From assembly GCA_013146195.2 (NCBI GenBank), contig CM028382.1:6642767-6706766 (forward strand): a stretch of 64,000 nt of DNA. The letters run 5' to 3'. Source of the DNA: Codonopsis lanceolata (Eukaryota > Streptophyta > Magnoliopsida > Asterales > Campanulaceae). Positions 32,927 to 46,273 of this stretch are shown here, one piece after another. The notes under the pieces are model-generated. The model saw nothing but the letters and a program-made list of their open reading frames with translations. It made no database searches and was not told the DNA's origin. The first letter of the stretch is position 1. Each line of letters opens with the position of its first letter. Position numbers and translations under genes: made by a program.

Positions 32927-35900
32927 ATGGGTGGTTCGAGTAAAGGAAAGCACGTGAAGAGCAAAGGAAAATCGAAGGCAAGAAAATCATCTTACAACGA
33001 ACAACAACCCAGAAACTCCATTTCTGACTCGAATGTGGACAAGAGAAAGGGCCACAATGGGGAAAAGGGTCCAGACCCCGAGGTTATCTTGAATGCAGAC
33101 GTGAGTTGTTGGAAAAATAAAAGTGAATATGAACTAGAGAAATTACTTGCTCATGAAATTGACTCAATGTATGTTGAGGCATTTGAGAACTTGGTGGATT
33201 TAGGCTATGATGGCGAAGTAGCCAAAAAGGCAATCGAGATGAATGGGCATGCATTTGGTAACATGAATATTTTGAGTAACGTTGTTATCAATTCATATTC
33301 TTTTATAATTTCTGGTTCTGTAACTGAGCGATTCCCCCAAGGGAAATGTAGAACTTGGTGTGAGAGGGTAGAGAGCTTGCGTGATATAATGGTAAGATCA
33401 GCACGTGAAGCTCATCCTGATTGGAGCAAATCTGATGCCATAAAGCATCTTCTTGCTATCAATACACATGTGGGAATGGGAAGCATCCAACCACTGCAGA
33501 ATGAAAATGAAATTAGTAGAAGAAATTTAGTAGATGGGTTATGTGTTGACATTACTAAGAATACGAATGATTCATCTGTTGAGAAGTTTGATGCACCGAT
33601 ACAAAAAGATCTAGGGTTACCAAAGAGGTACAAACTCAAACCAGAAATGGAATCATTGCTAAAGCAAAACGTGGAAACTATTGCAGCTATTTATCGTCCA
33701 AATGTTGATGCCTCGCCCACTTATGCAGAAGCTTTACACTATTGTTCGTCAAGCAAAGAGCCTAGTATGGAGGATATTGATCTTCTTAAACTTGCTGGTT
33801 GCTCTGAAAATTTGAGTCTTGAAGAATGTCTACAAAGAAATGTCGAAGATCCAAGGAATGAGTTGATTTTCAGTGTGATCAAACAACACGAGGACCTTAA
33901 GAAACAAGTGCTCGAGCGTCAAGATTGGGCTTTGAGAAAAGCAAAGCAAGCAGAGGAAAAGCTTAGCCGGCATCTTTCAGAGTTGAAGATGTTACGACTT
34001 GAGAAGTTAGAAAATGAAGTCATGAAGATTGACCAGAAGGATCATCAAGAAAATAATGTGAAGAAGACGCTGGACACAGAATGTACTCTATGGAACTCTT
34101 TTCCTCGGCTTGAACTCGCAAATGTAGCCATGAAACGACTTGAGATGCAAAACTCGAACCTTAGGGCTGATATTGAAGCTCACAATTTGAGCACTTCATC
34201 GTCAAATAAAGATTTACAGGAAGTGGAAAAGAGGAAAAAGAAGTGGCTGAAAAGAGTTGCGGCAATGGAGAAAGAAATAAATCAGCTTCAGGAACAAACA
34301 GAAGAGCAGAAGCAGGAGGTGATTCGTTGTAACCAAGAGTTGCTTCAGCTCCGTAATGATCAAATGGAAGCTGAGGTACGTAAGTTTTTGTATAAGCAAC
34401 TAATATCCAAAGATTAGTTGTTTTTTCAATATTTTGCAATTTCATTACATTTCTATTATTTGCCTGTTTTTGCTCGCACGAAATTTCTGATCAGGTGCAT
34501 GTGTATATCCTTGAAATGCTCATGCTTGAAATTGGGTTGCAGTGGTTGGAGTGTTAAAAAATAAAACTCTTGTTACAGTGTCATGTATGATCAAAGCACA
34601 AGTTTATCATATCACAATGTGTTGGGTAATTAAATAGTTCAATGAGCAGCGATTATTGCATGTGAATATTTTGAAGATGAACATGTTTAATAAATGTTAC
34701 TCTGTAATTTCTTTATTTTTAATAATATTAATGAGACATCCAATAGAGTTATAGAGACCTCGGAAGTCAACATAATTATCACCTTTATGGAGCAGCACAT
34801 TGGAAATTTCTATATCCATGCTGTGTTTTGCATGAAAAATACTTTGTTAATATTTCAGAAGATAAGTTACCCACGACACGAGTACTTGTTAATTGTATCT
34901 CCAGATGCCCAAGTCTGTTTGGTCTATTTGAGGTCTATAGCTGATAATTGGACATCAGTTATAGATTTGATGGATTTTCTATTATCAGAATCCAGACTTC
35001 CCCTCCTAATGGGGCATCTAGCCTTAGGATTTTCATCCTCAATTTCAAAGGATGAAATGATGCCGCAAGACGATTTTTATAAATAGAAGTTATCGGATCA
35101 TATTAGAACTGTTTATGTACTGTGTTTTGCTCCTTGTACATACTGATTATCAGTTTTCCAACATCTGGAATAGCATCAGTTGCTACTACATGCACATGCT
35201 TTATGTTTATGACCTACACCTGAAGAAAAATCTGAAATGGTTTTGTTATTAACTGACAACAATATCTTACAACCTTGCAGTACTTGGTTCCGATCTCCAT
35301 ACCAAGGGGCCAAACTTACCTATCAAGAGAGTCAAAATTCATAATGATGGTCGTCATCATTAAGAGTCTATTTATTAGCCTAGTTGACTGAACAATTACA
35401 TCATAATATAGAGTATATTTATCATTATTCATGTCTCTTAATGATGGTCGTCAGTAATTATGAATATCAATGCTTAAAGTATACCTCTTAGTAACATCAC
35501 TTTGCTTTTCTTTACCTCATTGTTAATGGTTCTCCACCATATTTTCTGTATGATAAAAAATTATTCATTACTTAGTGAAAGAGGATATTTTTGGTCCTCA
35601 TCACCACAAGAGATTCAAAATTCAAATATTTGTTACAATTTATACTTATATCCGATTCATATAAGTGCATCCTCCATCCCAAAATTAGGGTCGATTTTTT
35701 TGTTTTTAACAAAATTAAGGAAGTAAACTTTTAGGCCATTTTAGTAGCACATATACATGAATGCCCTCGGTGCCCATGCTATAATACCATTGCAAGGGTG
35801 AATTTAGTAAAGTAAAATTACACAAGAATGGACACTCATTTCGGGACAGAGGGAGTAGTATTTTCCACAATCAGTTAAAATAAGTCGTTTGAACCTTCAG

Positions 35901-38900
35901 TCCGAACAAGTATTTCATTCTTAGATCGTGAATGTCTATAGTTCCATTTTGAATTTGGTAGTGTGCAATCATTCTTAGCTTGCGATCAGGAATCGAGTTA
36001 GAACTATCACAAATTTTACCATAAAGAGATTAGGTCCTTTGTAGAATTTCTTCTACAACTTAAAAAGTCCCGTCTAGTTGATTCCATCGTCGTTAACTTG
36101 GATATATGTGAATTAGTTAAGCTTCCTCGGGAAGAAGGAAAGCAAAGCATAAAAATCATTGACACATGTTATCGAATGAAACATTTAAATTTTCATGATG
36201 ATTTTGTTTAACTAAATTAGATTCGAATTTCTGTCAACCAATTACATATGGATGTTCTTTAATAATTTTGCATATTCCCTTTATGTTCCAGATTGTGGAT
36301 AGAAAGTAATGATAATTGCATTATATTTCGGTGTTGTGTCAAATTGAATGAATGGCAATCATTGGTTGAAATATATCCTATTTTCTTTCAGAAGCCTTGC
36401 CAAAGACCATTATATCAAACTAAACTGGCCTTTCTTTTTAGACAGAGAAGAGAGAGTACTGAACAACGAAGCTTCTTTTTTTCCCTTTTGGAATTTACTG
36501 TAGTGTAGGCTAAGTTGCAATGTTTACAAATTGATATGTTGCAGAAATTTATTACAAATGCCCTGATCAGACAATCCTTTTCACAGCTTTTAAATTTAAA
36601 TGATTTGTTTTCTATCTGTGGACTTCCCACAGTCAACATGGCACTTCGTTTATCTCTCTTACTATAAAAGTTAAGTTTGTTTCTTACAATTTAATAGATG
36701 GACAAAAATAACCCTTCACCAAAATAAACCACCCATCATTTAATCAAGGACAAAACAAGTAAATTTACCATGACAACAAATAATGTTTGGACAAAAATAG
36801 CCTCAAATATAATAAATCATCCACCATTAATTAAGGTCAAACAAGTAAATTTATCAGAGACTAATTAATTCCATTAATAATCAAACAATAATTTGATCCC
36901 TTGACTTGTTTATGTTTTAAAGTGAGGTCCTACAGTTTTGAATTCTATTTATTTCGTCTTCTATTTTTTACTTTCTTATCAGTTTCCCCCTCTTACCATT
37001 TTCGTTACAAATGTTGTCCAATATTGTCTAAAATAACAAAAATATCCTTACCCAGTCGAGAGACAAAAATTTTATTTGAAACTAAAAAATAATATGGTTT
37101 TACTTTCTTAAATAATATGGTTTTACTTAGTAAAGACATTAAAAAAGTAAATGAAAAAATGTTACTATAATAATAGGTTTGTTAGTGAGTATCTAGATAT
37201 TAAGCAAAAATATGTAGCGTCTTTAGCTATTACACATAAATAAGCTAAGAGAAGTGGGTTAAGAAAATGTGTCATAGTGTCAATAAGATATAGAAAATGA
37301 AGAACCAATTGATGAATTTGTGCGTTTTGTTACTAAAGAAAGCAAAAATCTACAGTTTACTTCTTTGAATTTTCAGAATACTACAAATAACCTTAAAAAA
37401 TATCATATTGGTCCTAACTTATAAATATTACAAACAAACCACTGTTAGGAATTACAATTGACTAGGTTTGAAATATTTTACTCATTCCCATAACTGGGTG
37501 CCAAACCTCTAACATCTTTTGGTCTTAATTTGCTTGCTCCTCTTCATAGAACCCGAAGTAGTTACGTGTGAGAATCTTTCTATTCCTCTCCCCTGGCTAT
37601 CAACTTTCTTTTCTTCTACCACAACTCTCCTTTAATTGAAAGAAATTGTCACCAATCAACATCCTTTCAAGTAACTCCATCCTAAATTAGATTATCTACT
37701 TACTTAGTAATTTGACACCGAAAGTGGATAGGAAGTAAGAAATGAGAGACATTCGAGAAAGAAGTCCGACTAATCAGAAGCTAAAGAGATTCTATATTTC
37801 TATTTTAGCAAGGTGAGGTGAATTCGCTTGGTGATGGTGATGTGCTTACGATATGATGGTGTTAAATGGTGATAGTGATTTTAGGGATGACAAGTGGATT
37901 AGATGAAATACATCGTTGTTAAATTTCCTAATCATCAAATTTTCAAATATCCATATGAGTTTCAGATTCAATTTGAAATTTTAAAAATTCAAAAAAATTG
38001 AACTTGAGTTCGTAAAAAGTGAAATTTAAGGTTGTGGTGGTGATGTGTCTATCATTGATGGCTTTTTCAAATGGGTTACTTCGAAGGAAGGCGTAAGAAA
38101 TTAGAAAAGGAAATAAAATCAAATCAAAAAATTAAATTTTGGACTAATGGTAAAATTTGAGGTGGTAGTAGTCTATGAATGATGGGGGAAAGTGAGGCTA
38201 AAATTAAATTTTAAATTTCATTTTTGGAGTAATACATTTTTAACTTTGAATTTAAATATCGACAAAGTTTAACTAATTTTGATTATTTAATTATTTAAAT
38301 AATTATTTTGTAACTAAAAAATATTTTAAATATTAAATGGCAAACTAAATGATGAAATTATAACAAATCCCACTTTGCGCCACAAGCAAAATAATCAAAC
38401 TAATCTTCATGGACATGATTTTCTATCACTATTTTTAATGCCCATGGACGGGAGAGGACAAAGTGGGACAAATAGAAAAACATGTAGGAAAGTTAGACAT
38501 CATAGGTCAGTATGACATTATTAGAGGTATATGAAAAATTGTAACTATAATAATACATTGGTTGGTGAGTATCGAGATATTAAGCAAATCTATAGCGTGC
38601 TTAGTAATTGCATGTGAATAAACTAAGAGAAACGTGTTAAGGAAAGATGTTATAATGTCAAGAAGATAAAGAAAAACGGAGAACTTAGTTGACAAATCTG
38701 TGTGTTTTGTTAGAGAAGAAATTAAGTTACAATCGATAGGAAAGTCGTTTGAAGAAAGTAGTTCCACTTAACGGAAGCTAAAGATATGTTATTTTTCCAT
38801 TTTAACAAGGTAAGGTGGACACGCTTGGTGGTGGTGATAGTATTTGCGGATGCTGGTGGTGGGGGCGATTTTAAGCATGACTGGTGATTTAGGTGGAATA

Positions 38901-41900
38901 CGACATTAAACAAAGGAGTAAGAAATTAAACAAAGAAATAAGATAACATAAAAGAAATTGATTTCCAGGCTAATGGTGTTATTTGAGGTGGTAATGGTGG
39001 TGGGTGTATAAATTAAATAAATTCTAAAGTTAATTATGAGACAAATTAAAATAACAACATTGCTAGCCTTACAACTAATTTTATAATTTTCCTTACTACT
39101 AACCGTTCAAGGGTACAAATGTCTTTGTTCAAAACAACTTTGTGCTTCTTCAGAGCATAGTTGTAAAGAAAGTAGTATAATTAGTTTTAATGATAACATT
39201 TTCCTTACCATTTCTCTTCATTCAAGCCCATCTCTTTTTCCGATGAATTCGTTGATAAGAGTTATGTGTTTTTTTTTTAATCGCATGTTTTTACTAGGAT
39301 TTTTAGTAAGTATAGTATATACCTTCTGATTTCTACTTTAGGCGCGACTTTTGTATGAGATAGAATGAGGAAGATCAGAGATGGAGTTTGGCTAGAATCG
39401 AAAAAGGACGGCGCCAAAGTTGTGATAGGCGTGACCAAAGTTGGAAGGGTTTAGGCTGGAGATGGCGGCTATTATGGTGGAGCGAGAGATGGGCACTTGC
39501 ACCGGGAGAAGAGGGAAGGAGCGGGTGTGAGATTAGAGTTTTTTACTTTTAATACATTTACCCCCAAAGCAGATAATAAAAATGTCATTTTTACCCCGCA
39601 CGTGGAAGACCATGTGCTATTTAACGTGAATATTCTAACGTCCATCACGGATAGTGTGGAAAATAGAAAAAAATGTAACGTCAGATATCATTATGGGACA
39701 AATTTGGTGGATACCTTGGGAGAAATTGTAATTTGGTCATATAATTATTTTTGAATTATTGAAACAATTATGTATTATTATTTTTATTTAAAAACATATT
39801 TTAAATACTAAATGGTTAATTATATAATAAAGTTATAACTAAATCTCATTTTCCACCCTAAGCAAAATGACCAAAATAATATTCACGTGATATGCACATA
39901 TCATTTTCCATACGTTACTATTTTTAACATGACGGGAGGGAGTAAAGTGAGACAAATAGAAAAATAAGGTATGAAAGTGAGACACTTCGTAGGATGGGGT
40001 CAAATGTGAGATTTAGTGTGTAATTTTGGGAGCTAATCATATGTTTGCCCCATCAAAATTAGCCCAAAATACACATTGTCCCCTAAGGTATCCTCCAAAT
40101 CCATTTTGGCCCTCAACGTAATTTTGTAGCATTTCCATATTACATATCAAATTTGGTGATTGTGATGTAACGTGTGGTAATCGAAGTGATAAAAATGGTA
40201 GCGCATAATATTTAAGATCGAGAATTTGCTCCAATCAAACCATAAACCATATTAATGGTGCCAAGGAGAAATTTGTTGGTGTTTAAGCTAGGGACGATGA
40301 AGACGGATTAAATCATGACGTGCCTCATCATTGTCGTATATATCTCTGATAAGTTCAAATATGAGTTTTGAAATTCATCGTGTATGCTTATGCATTGTGT
40401 TTTTGGCTTGGTCATTTAACATCGGCAGCTCTGACAACTTTAATTTTTTGTGGGTTCTTATTCATGGCGGCCTTGATACCTGAATTCTATCATCTTCTTG
40501 TGTTTTATCTCTATCTGATATGATTCTGCACTATTTTTATTTATTTTTCTATATAAAAATTCGAATAAAAGATTTATACACTTTTGAGTTTTATCTCACT
40601 TAAAATTTAAATAAGATGTCATTGTTGGAGAAGAAGCAGAGAAAGCATTGTCGAAGAATAAGAAAATGAAGTTTCTTTTTGGGTAATAAAAGCACAGAAA
40701 ACATTGTTAAAAATAACCAAAATGCCCTTCACGTGAAATACCATGTGCACCTTAACGTCATATTGGTAACCTTAGTAGTGTCTAGGGGGCAAACTATAAA
40801 AAACTTAAACAATGAAATATGAAAATGACACAAAAGTTAGGTTGAGTGGTAAAGTGAGACTTTATAGATACTCTGGGTGAATTTTGTATTTTATAATGTA
40901 AGTATATACTTTGAGATTGCAAGTTTGATTTCTATAACACAATTTATTATTTTCCAAAGAGAGTCATAAATTCTAGAAACGACATATGCAAAGTCTCCAA
41001 CAACAATGTGCTTATCTAAGAAAGTAAGTTTGAATTGTTTTCAATTCTAACACCGATAAAAGTGAATGAATTCATGTTTGGTATTAAAAAAAGATTTAAT
41101 AATAACCAATAAAAAGGACAAATGTGTAGGATAAGTTACAATATAATGACTAAAAACTTACATTATAAATGACCGAAAAACAAAATATCGAAAAACCTAA
41201 ACACACAACAACACAATTTATAAGTCTCAAAAACTGTAAAGATTAAAACACAAAAACCGATAATTAAAAGTAAACATAAAAGTTAAGAAATTGGCAAATC
41301 ACTTTAAAAAACCATTAACACCACGTGCAACGCACGTGAATCTTACTAGTTAGTTAAAAGTTGCTTGATGTGTTGTAGAATCATTTTTCGGGACAAAATT
41401 TCCTTTGGTTGTGAATCTTGACGTATCATTGAACATTATTTCTGGAATTCTTTGATTCATTTTTCAAATAAGAAGGAATTTCATCTACACTTGTTGATTG
41501 TAGGAAAAGTGGAAGGAGCAGGTGAAGGAAAAGGATTTGGCCATTGCTCTGGTTGCAGAAGAAGAGATGTCAAGGAAAAGAGCAGAAGCCAATTTGAAAA
41601 GCAAGCTTGCATCTTTGCACCAGAAATTGGACACAAGTTGTCAGCCGCTGAGGGATAATGTGCGTAGACTTGAAGTTGAATTGGCTAATCTCCAGAACTC
41701 GTCAGCTGACACTTTTGAGATGGCACCTCCCGAGTCCTGTGTTTTACGAGATTGTTCTGAAGGAGTTTCATATGGTAGGGCATGCATTATATGCTTGAAC
41801 AAGGAAGCTTCCGTTCTCTTTCTGCCATGTGCTCACCAAGTTGTATGCTCAAAGTGCAACGAGGACAAGGCTGCGGAAGAGAGGTGTCCATGTTGCTACA

Positions 41901-41938
41901 CACAGATAGAAGAGAGGATAAGTATATGTGGGCTTTAG
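32927..41938 (+). CDS. RING-type E3 ubiquitin ligase, RF298/MND1-interacting-protein-1 type
   Basis: Coding exons are 32927-34375 (483 codons, ending in phase 0) and 41504-41938, separated by a 7.1-kb intron. The joined product is 627 residues. The N-terminus is Lys/Ser-rich and basic. Residues about 60-110 (LEKLLAHEIDSMYVEAFENL) form the conserved family helix region. Residues ~320-560 are predicted long coiled coils rich in Lys/Glu/Gln. The C-terminus has a C3HC4 RING (CIICLNKEASVLFLPCAHQV, then CSKCNEDKAAEERCPCC). This order is that of plant RF4/RF298-type E3 ligases, which would pass ubiquitin from an E2 to as yet unknown substrates. All RING cysteines and the histidine are present and both splice sites are canonical, so it looks functional despite the Helitron in its intron. 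Confidence 0.9.
35280..35330 (+). mobile_element. Truncated SINE
   Basis: The sequence ttggttccgatctccatacc followed by cttacctatcaa matches the 3' half of the SINE at 46172-46273, including its B-box-like part. The 5' half is absent. Confidence 0.6.
35337..35465. repeat. Small foldback (MITE-like) element
   Basis: About 30-base ends are inverted relative to each other: attcataatgatggtcgtc at the left, and a right end whose complement begins attcataat and ends atcattaagag. The central ~10 bases of each arm do not pair. Non-coding. Confidence 0.6.
35666..35860. mobile_element. Stowaway-like MITE
   Basis: The left end cctccatcccaaaattaggg and the right end cgggacagagggagtagta are imperfect inverted copies of the usual ctccctccgtccc terminus. 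It is about 195 bp and non-coding. Confidence 0.65.
36653..41349 (+). mobile_element. Non-autonomous Helitron, about 4.7 kb
   Basis: The right end shows a GC-rich hairpin (cacgtgcaacgcacgtg, 41322-41338), then 7 bases, then CTAG (41346-41349) followed by T. This is the classic Helitron 3' terminus. The probable left end is TC at 36653-36654 after an A (tctctcttactataaaagtt), a common plant Helitron start, consistent with insertion between A and T. No Rep/helicase coding is present. Internally there are degenerate direct repeats: about 37150-37340 resembles 38525-38710, and about 38280-38450 resembles 39740-39940. It lies in the RING-gene intron, in the same orientation as the gene, and seems tolerated by splicing. 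Confidence 0.75.
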
Positions 41939-42602
41939 CTCGTGAAATCAGCATTAGAGTCAATTGACCATTAAGACGCAAATGAACTTTTTTCTTATGC
42001 AGTGTATTAAGTTATTTGCTATATTGGTAAGACTGAGGATTTTCTTTGCTGTTGCTTAGTTGAGAGATTGATTAGACAATACATGGAACAAACATTAAGT
42101 TTCCATATCTGGTTGTAACTTGAATTTCCTGTTGGTTTGATTAGATCTTTTCGGTTTATTCAAAATTTTCTCATGCAATTGATTTTTTACACCTCGTTCG
42201 AGTATGGTAGACTTGTAAGTTTTGATCACAGTACTAGTGGATTTTCTTTTTTTTTATCGCCCGACATCGTACATCTTGAAAAAAATTCACTCCACCTGAT
42301 TTAGTATCACACCAGTATGTTTCTTGTCTAGACAATCTTCTCTACTACGTTATTACTGTCAGATCATCCACACTCATCAATCTTTTAAAATGTTTATCTA
42401 GTATGTCACGTCATCAGCTTATAAACCTTTTCATTTCTACATTCATATAAATCTTTAAAAAATTTATAGCATGGATTCACAACTAAATATTTTATTCTTT
42501 CATAACATTCATTTAAAATTACATTCTTTCACAATATTTATTTAAAAGTAATAATTTTATTTTCAATAATAAATATATATTCTTAAAATATATAAAAAAA
42601 TA
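41939..42602. other. 3' flank of the RING ligase gene
   Basis: AT-rich sequence, probably 3' untranslated region and terminator in the first ~250 bases. Nothing else is recognised. Confidence 0.4.
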
Positions 42603-43813
42603 TTAACAATATATATCTTCAAAGTAGAAAAATATTTATAGGAGAAAAAAAATATCTTCAAAGTAGCCGTGTGCAATGGTTATAATTTAAAAAAAAAAGA
42701 AAAGAAAATGAAAGCAAAGTAGGAAAGTAGGAAACATTCATTTTGGAAAAAGGAAGACTCTCTCCACCTTCAAAGTTGTGCAAAGTGTAAAAAGTTTTTC
42801 CATCAATTGGTTGGTATGCACCAACCGGATGAAACTTATACAATTTTACTTCTTTTACTTTAACTTTATCAAGTTTTTACAAAAGTTTTTTTAAGTTTTC
42901 AAAAAGTTTTTGAATCTTCCAGTACAGATGCCCTCACTTTGTGATAAGATGGTAGACTTTCTCGTAGTTCGTCAAGGCACATTCTTTTTGCTATAACATT
43001 TTAGGCAGATTTCAAGCAATGTTCTGAATTTCATGCAAACAGAGCTAACCTTAACTAGGTCAAGTTGTATTGAGGGACCAGACTAGCCTATTGGCTATAG
43101 GGGACGAGTTCGAAACAACGGGCGTAGCCATTTTATATATATTTTTTGTAAGACGAATCTTCCTTATTCGATCCATCGAGTGTTAAGTGAGTTTGGTTGT
43201 GAGAGAGTGAGGTTCGATTATGTTACAACCATAATATTGTTTTGAGCGATTCCATTTAAACATCTGTATAAATCTCAAAGGGGGCTACTTTTAGAAAGAA
43301 AAAAAAAAAGTAACAAAGTTAAGTAAAACCAGAAATTTGAATGATCCGCGGGGTGGGGGCTGAGTTGAAGCGTCATGTACTCAACTCGGCGGTATGAACA
43401 GATAACCAGATAACAGTTACTAAAAGATAAGAAGAACACAGTACAGACTCTCTATCTCTCTCTCTCCCCGCCCCCCTAAAAAGTGTTCAAATCAGACACA
43501 GTCTTCCATGGCGCTCGTGCGTTCAGCTCCTCCGTCGCGTTCGCCATTCTCCAATCTCCAATCTTCAATCTTTCCCTCCTTCAAACTAACGCCCCCACTT
43601 CCTCACAACACTTGCTCAAAATCAAAACGCCACTCCTCCTACAACCGTCTACGAATTACTGCAACCGCCACCCTCGAATCCGGCAATGGCGCCGTCACCG
43701 TCGGCTACGACAAGTCCCAGGCCTCTTCTTATGGCCGACAGTACTTCCCCTTAGCTGCCGTCGTCGGGCAGGTCCTCCCATCTCTCTCTCTCTATATACA
43801 TTTTGTTTATCTC

Positions 43814-43890
43814 TACTCCCTCCATCCCAATTAAAGAAGTACACTTCATTTTTTTTGTCAATTTGATCAATTTTTTTTGTCAATTAAAGA
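43814..43890. mobile_element. Truncated Stowaway-like MITE in CHLD intron 1
   Basis: TACTCCCTCCATCCC at 43814 is a typical Stowaway left end, followed by a ttttttgtcaattt repeat. No right end is visible. The same truncated element is present in the right CHLD copy at 54427, so it predates the duplication or allele split. Confidence 0.6.
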
Positions 43891-44099
43891 GCTAGCCTGG
43901 AGATGGGAAGTTAATTCAATCCTCGCGAACTTCCTTATATTCACATTGAACCTGGATAGCGATGTTGCTTCAGATAACAGCGTTGCTTCTCAATGACTGG
44001 TTCACCGTCCTGGTCTACATTTCTGAAAAGAAGCTGATTTACACCTTGGCATTTCAATGGATGTTTGCCTCACGGTAGTACTAGATTGTGGCTTCTTGG

Positions 44100-44800
44100 A
44101 TATCTGAATCTTATATTGGTTAGATGAGGGATTGGTTGCATGCTTGTATCTGTCTACTCGCCCCCCTTAAGCTTCACTCTACCCATGGACTTTGGGGTAA
44201 TCTTGTGGTGGGCTTGTTGGTCTCAACTCCCAAGTACACTTTGGCTAGTGGATGTGTGCGGGTCGCGGATTGGACCTTCAGGTTCAAGTCATGACAAAGT
44301 GTGTTATGGAGGGTTTGGCTGAAAATATAAGAAACACCTGTTGTGGAGGATCATGTGAGGTGCATTCAAACTACCTTTTAAGCCTATAAAACCACCTCTA
44401 GGGTCCTATGTTGCTCAGGGAGTATTCTGCATTTTGAAACTTGACAAGAATGCTAGAATTATAATTGGGGGAATATGGGGAGATTATGATATGCAGTCCC
44501 ACATCAATTAGATGATGTGGGATTGGGTATGCTTATACATATCCACCTATTACTAGCCAACACCAACCTATGCATGTACCATTGGGTGAGCATGTACTGT
44601 GCCTAGTGACCCAAGTGCTCTTTGGGCTAGTGGATAGGTGCATGAATGTGTAGTAGGCCTTGAGGCTTCAAGTTGACAAAATGTTATCAAAGTGGTTCTT
44701 GGTCAAATATTTGGGAGCTAGGTACTGTAGTCTCCAGGTGCTGAAATCTAATAGAAGGGTGACGATATCCACTGAAAATGGAATTGATTGATTAAACCCC
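44100..44800 (+). mobile_element. Degenerate TRIM-like element in CHLD intron 1
   Basis: Two related blocks, about 44135-44300 and 44490-44690, share the order: stretches around gcttgta, ggctagtggat, gg-cttcaggttcaagt and a terminal gacaa. The second block opens with the cccacatc...gatgtggg palindrome typical of plant TRIM LTRs and follows a purine tract (gggggaatatggggag). Primer-site-like sequence after each block is badly decayed. It is present equally in the right copy (about 54712-55412). Confidence 0.45.
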
Positions 44801-46171
44801 TTTTAGACTTTTCACTACAACCCACTTAAGGAGGTTGCCTCCTCTCTTAAGGGAATCTGATCTTTCTCAAAAAGACATGGCCATGTTGTTTCTCTTAGAC
44901 TTGGTTAAGTAGAATGACTCCATGTCATCTTGTAAGTAAGGCAGTATGGCTCCATGTGCTCTTTCAGTATAAGATCATCTAGCAAGAAACATTCTGTAAT
45001 GCCGTCTACTGTGGGTCGAACAAAAGCTATATGGTAAGGAGTGAATAACAATGATGGCGTAACGAGAAGATTATTTAAACAATGTTAACAGTTGAATAAC
45101 CACAAGACATAATACGTGTTCATAGCATAGATGGTAGATGAAGCCAATAACATACAATTACCAGGAATTGTATATATAACAACAAGAAAATAAAACAAAT
45201 TAGAACCAATATCAAATCGAGACACCTAATTAAAGATTTTCCATAGAGAAATTATTGACCCTTACTTGTGCAACTCTACTTCAGATATAAACTTCTCCCA
45301 GAATAAAACGATCTAAAACACGAGCTCAAACATGCTCGCAACTCGAGTTCAACTTTGACTGCTATTTGACTTTGCTAGTTCTCGATCCAAGCATGGATTA
45401 TGTATAGATGATAGATGAAGCCAATAACATACAGTTATCAAGCAGGAAATGTATAAAGAAAAACACAAAATCAGAAGAGAGATTAGGACATTTACCATAT
45501 CAAGTCGACATTACAAGTGATATCTTATGCTGTGGTTTGGCGGTCGGTGAAAAACTATCCATCAGTTTAGGTTTTCTGAGAAACAACTCATCCACAGGAT
45601 GCTATCAAAACTGCTCTTTTGCTTGGGGCTATTGACCGTGAGATAGGAGGGATTGCAATCTCTGGCAAAAGAGGAACGGCTAAAACCGTTATGGCTCGTG
45701 GACTACATGCAATTCTGCCACCTATTGATGTAGTTGTTGGTTCAATGTCAAATGCTGATCCTGGCTGCCCAGAAGAGTAAGGTTACTGAATTTCGATAGT
45801 TTCTGTTATATAATCTGGATTACGTAGAAAATACATTATTATATGAGGTTTTGATGCATAGAAAACCTGTTATGCTGACTTTGTTGTGCACTCGAGACCA
45901 ATTTTATGCTATTTTTCTTCAAGTTCCGTTTCCTTCTATTAATTGTTATTTATTTTCATATTGCTCTAATCCTCTGTATTTTCATATATTCACACATTTT
46001 TACTCCACATTTCATTAGTTCCCTTCATACTTCTTTTAACGTTTCTTCTAAGCAGCTCTATTCTCCCTGTTAAACTCCGTCACTTGGTTCTAGGGATTAT
46101 GGCCTCTTTTATATGCTCTTTGTTTGAGAATATTAGATCTATCATCATAATCTTGTTTTATTTAGTTGAAC

Positions 46172-46273
46172 CCAAGGGGTGGGAGAGATGGCAAGGGCAC
46201 TCAGGCAAAGACCTTGAGGTCCTTGGTTCCAATCCCCATACCAACAAGGGGTCACACTTACCTATCAAAAAAA
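46172..46273 (+). mobile_element. Short tRNA-derived SINE (102 bp) with 23-bp target duplication
   Basis: The element is flanked by near-identical direct repeats (aatcttgttttatttagttg... at 46149-46171 and 46274-46296, one mismatch). It contains an A-box-like segment (gatggcaagggcactcagg) and a B-box-like segment (ggttccaatcccc). It ends cttacctatc plus an A run. It lies in CHLD intron 2, and the same insertion is at 56784-56887 in the right copy. Confidence 0.85.

Larger units (their letters stand above)
34376..36652. other. First part of the 7.1-kb RING-gene intron
   Basis: It holds a SINE scrap (35280-35330), a foldback element (35337-35465) and a Stowaway-like MITE (about 35666-35860). 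The rest is AT-rich with no coding signal. Confidence 0.5.
43508..45776 (+). pseudogene. Partial CHLD copy: exons 1-2 only
   Basis: Exon 1 (43508-43771, 88 codons, MALVRSAPPSRSPFSNLQSS) and exon 2 (45598-45776, containing GAIDREIGGIAISGKRGTAK) are undamaged and match the right copy. The remaining exons are absent because the block ends at the 100-N gap. If the assembly is right it is a truncated gene. If not, it is the other allele of the gene at 54121. The latter seems more likely to me. Confidence 0.75.

Noticed and set aside
36293..36639. Open frames of about 70 codons on both strands just before the Helitron
   Set aside because: They lie within the RING-gene intron and have no conserved sequence.
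43483..43866. 127-codon frame overlapping CHLD exon 1 (and its equivalent at 54225)
   Set aside because: It is an alternative frame over the transit-peptide exon and runs into the intron; the other frame gives the CHLD N-terminus.
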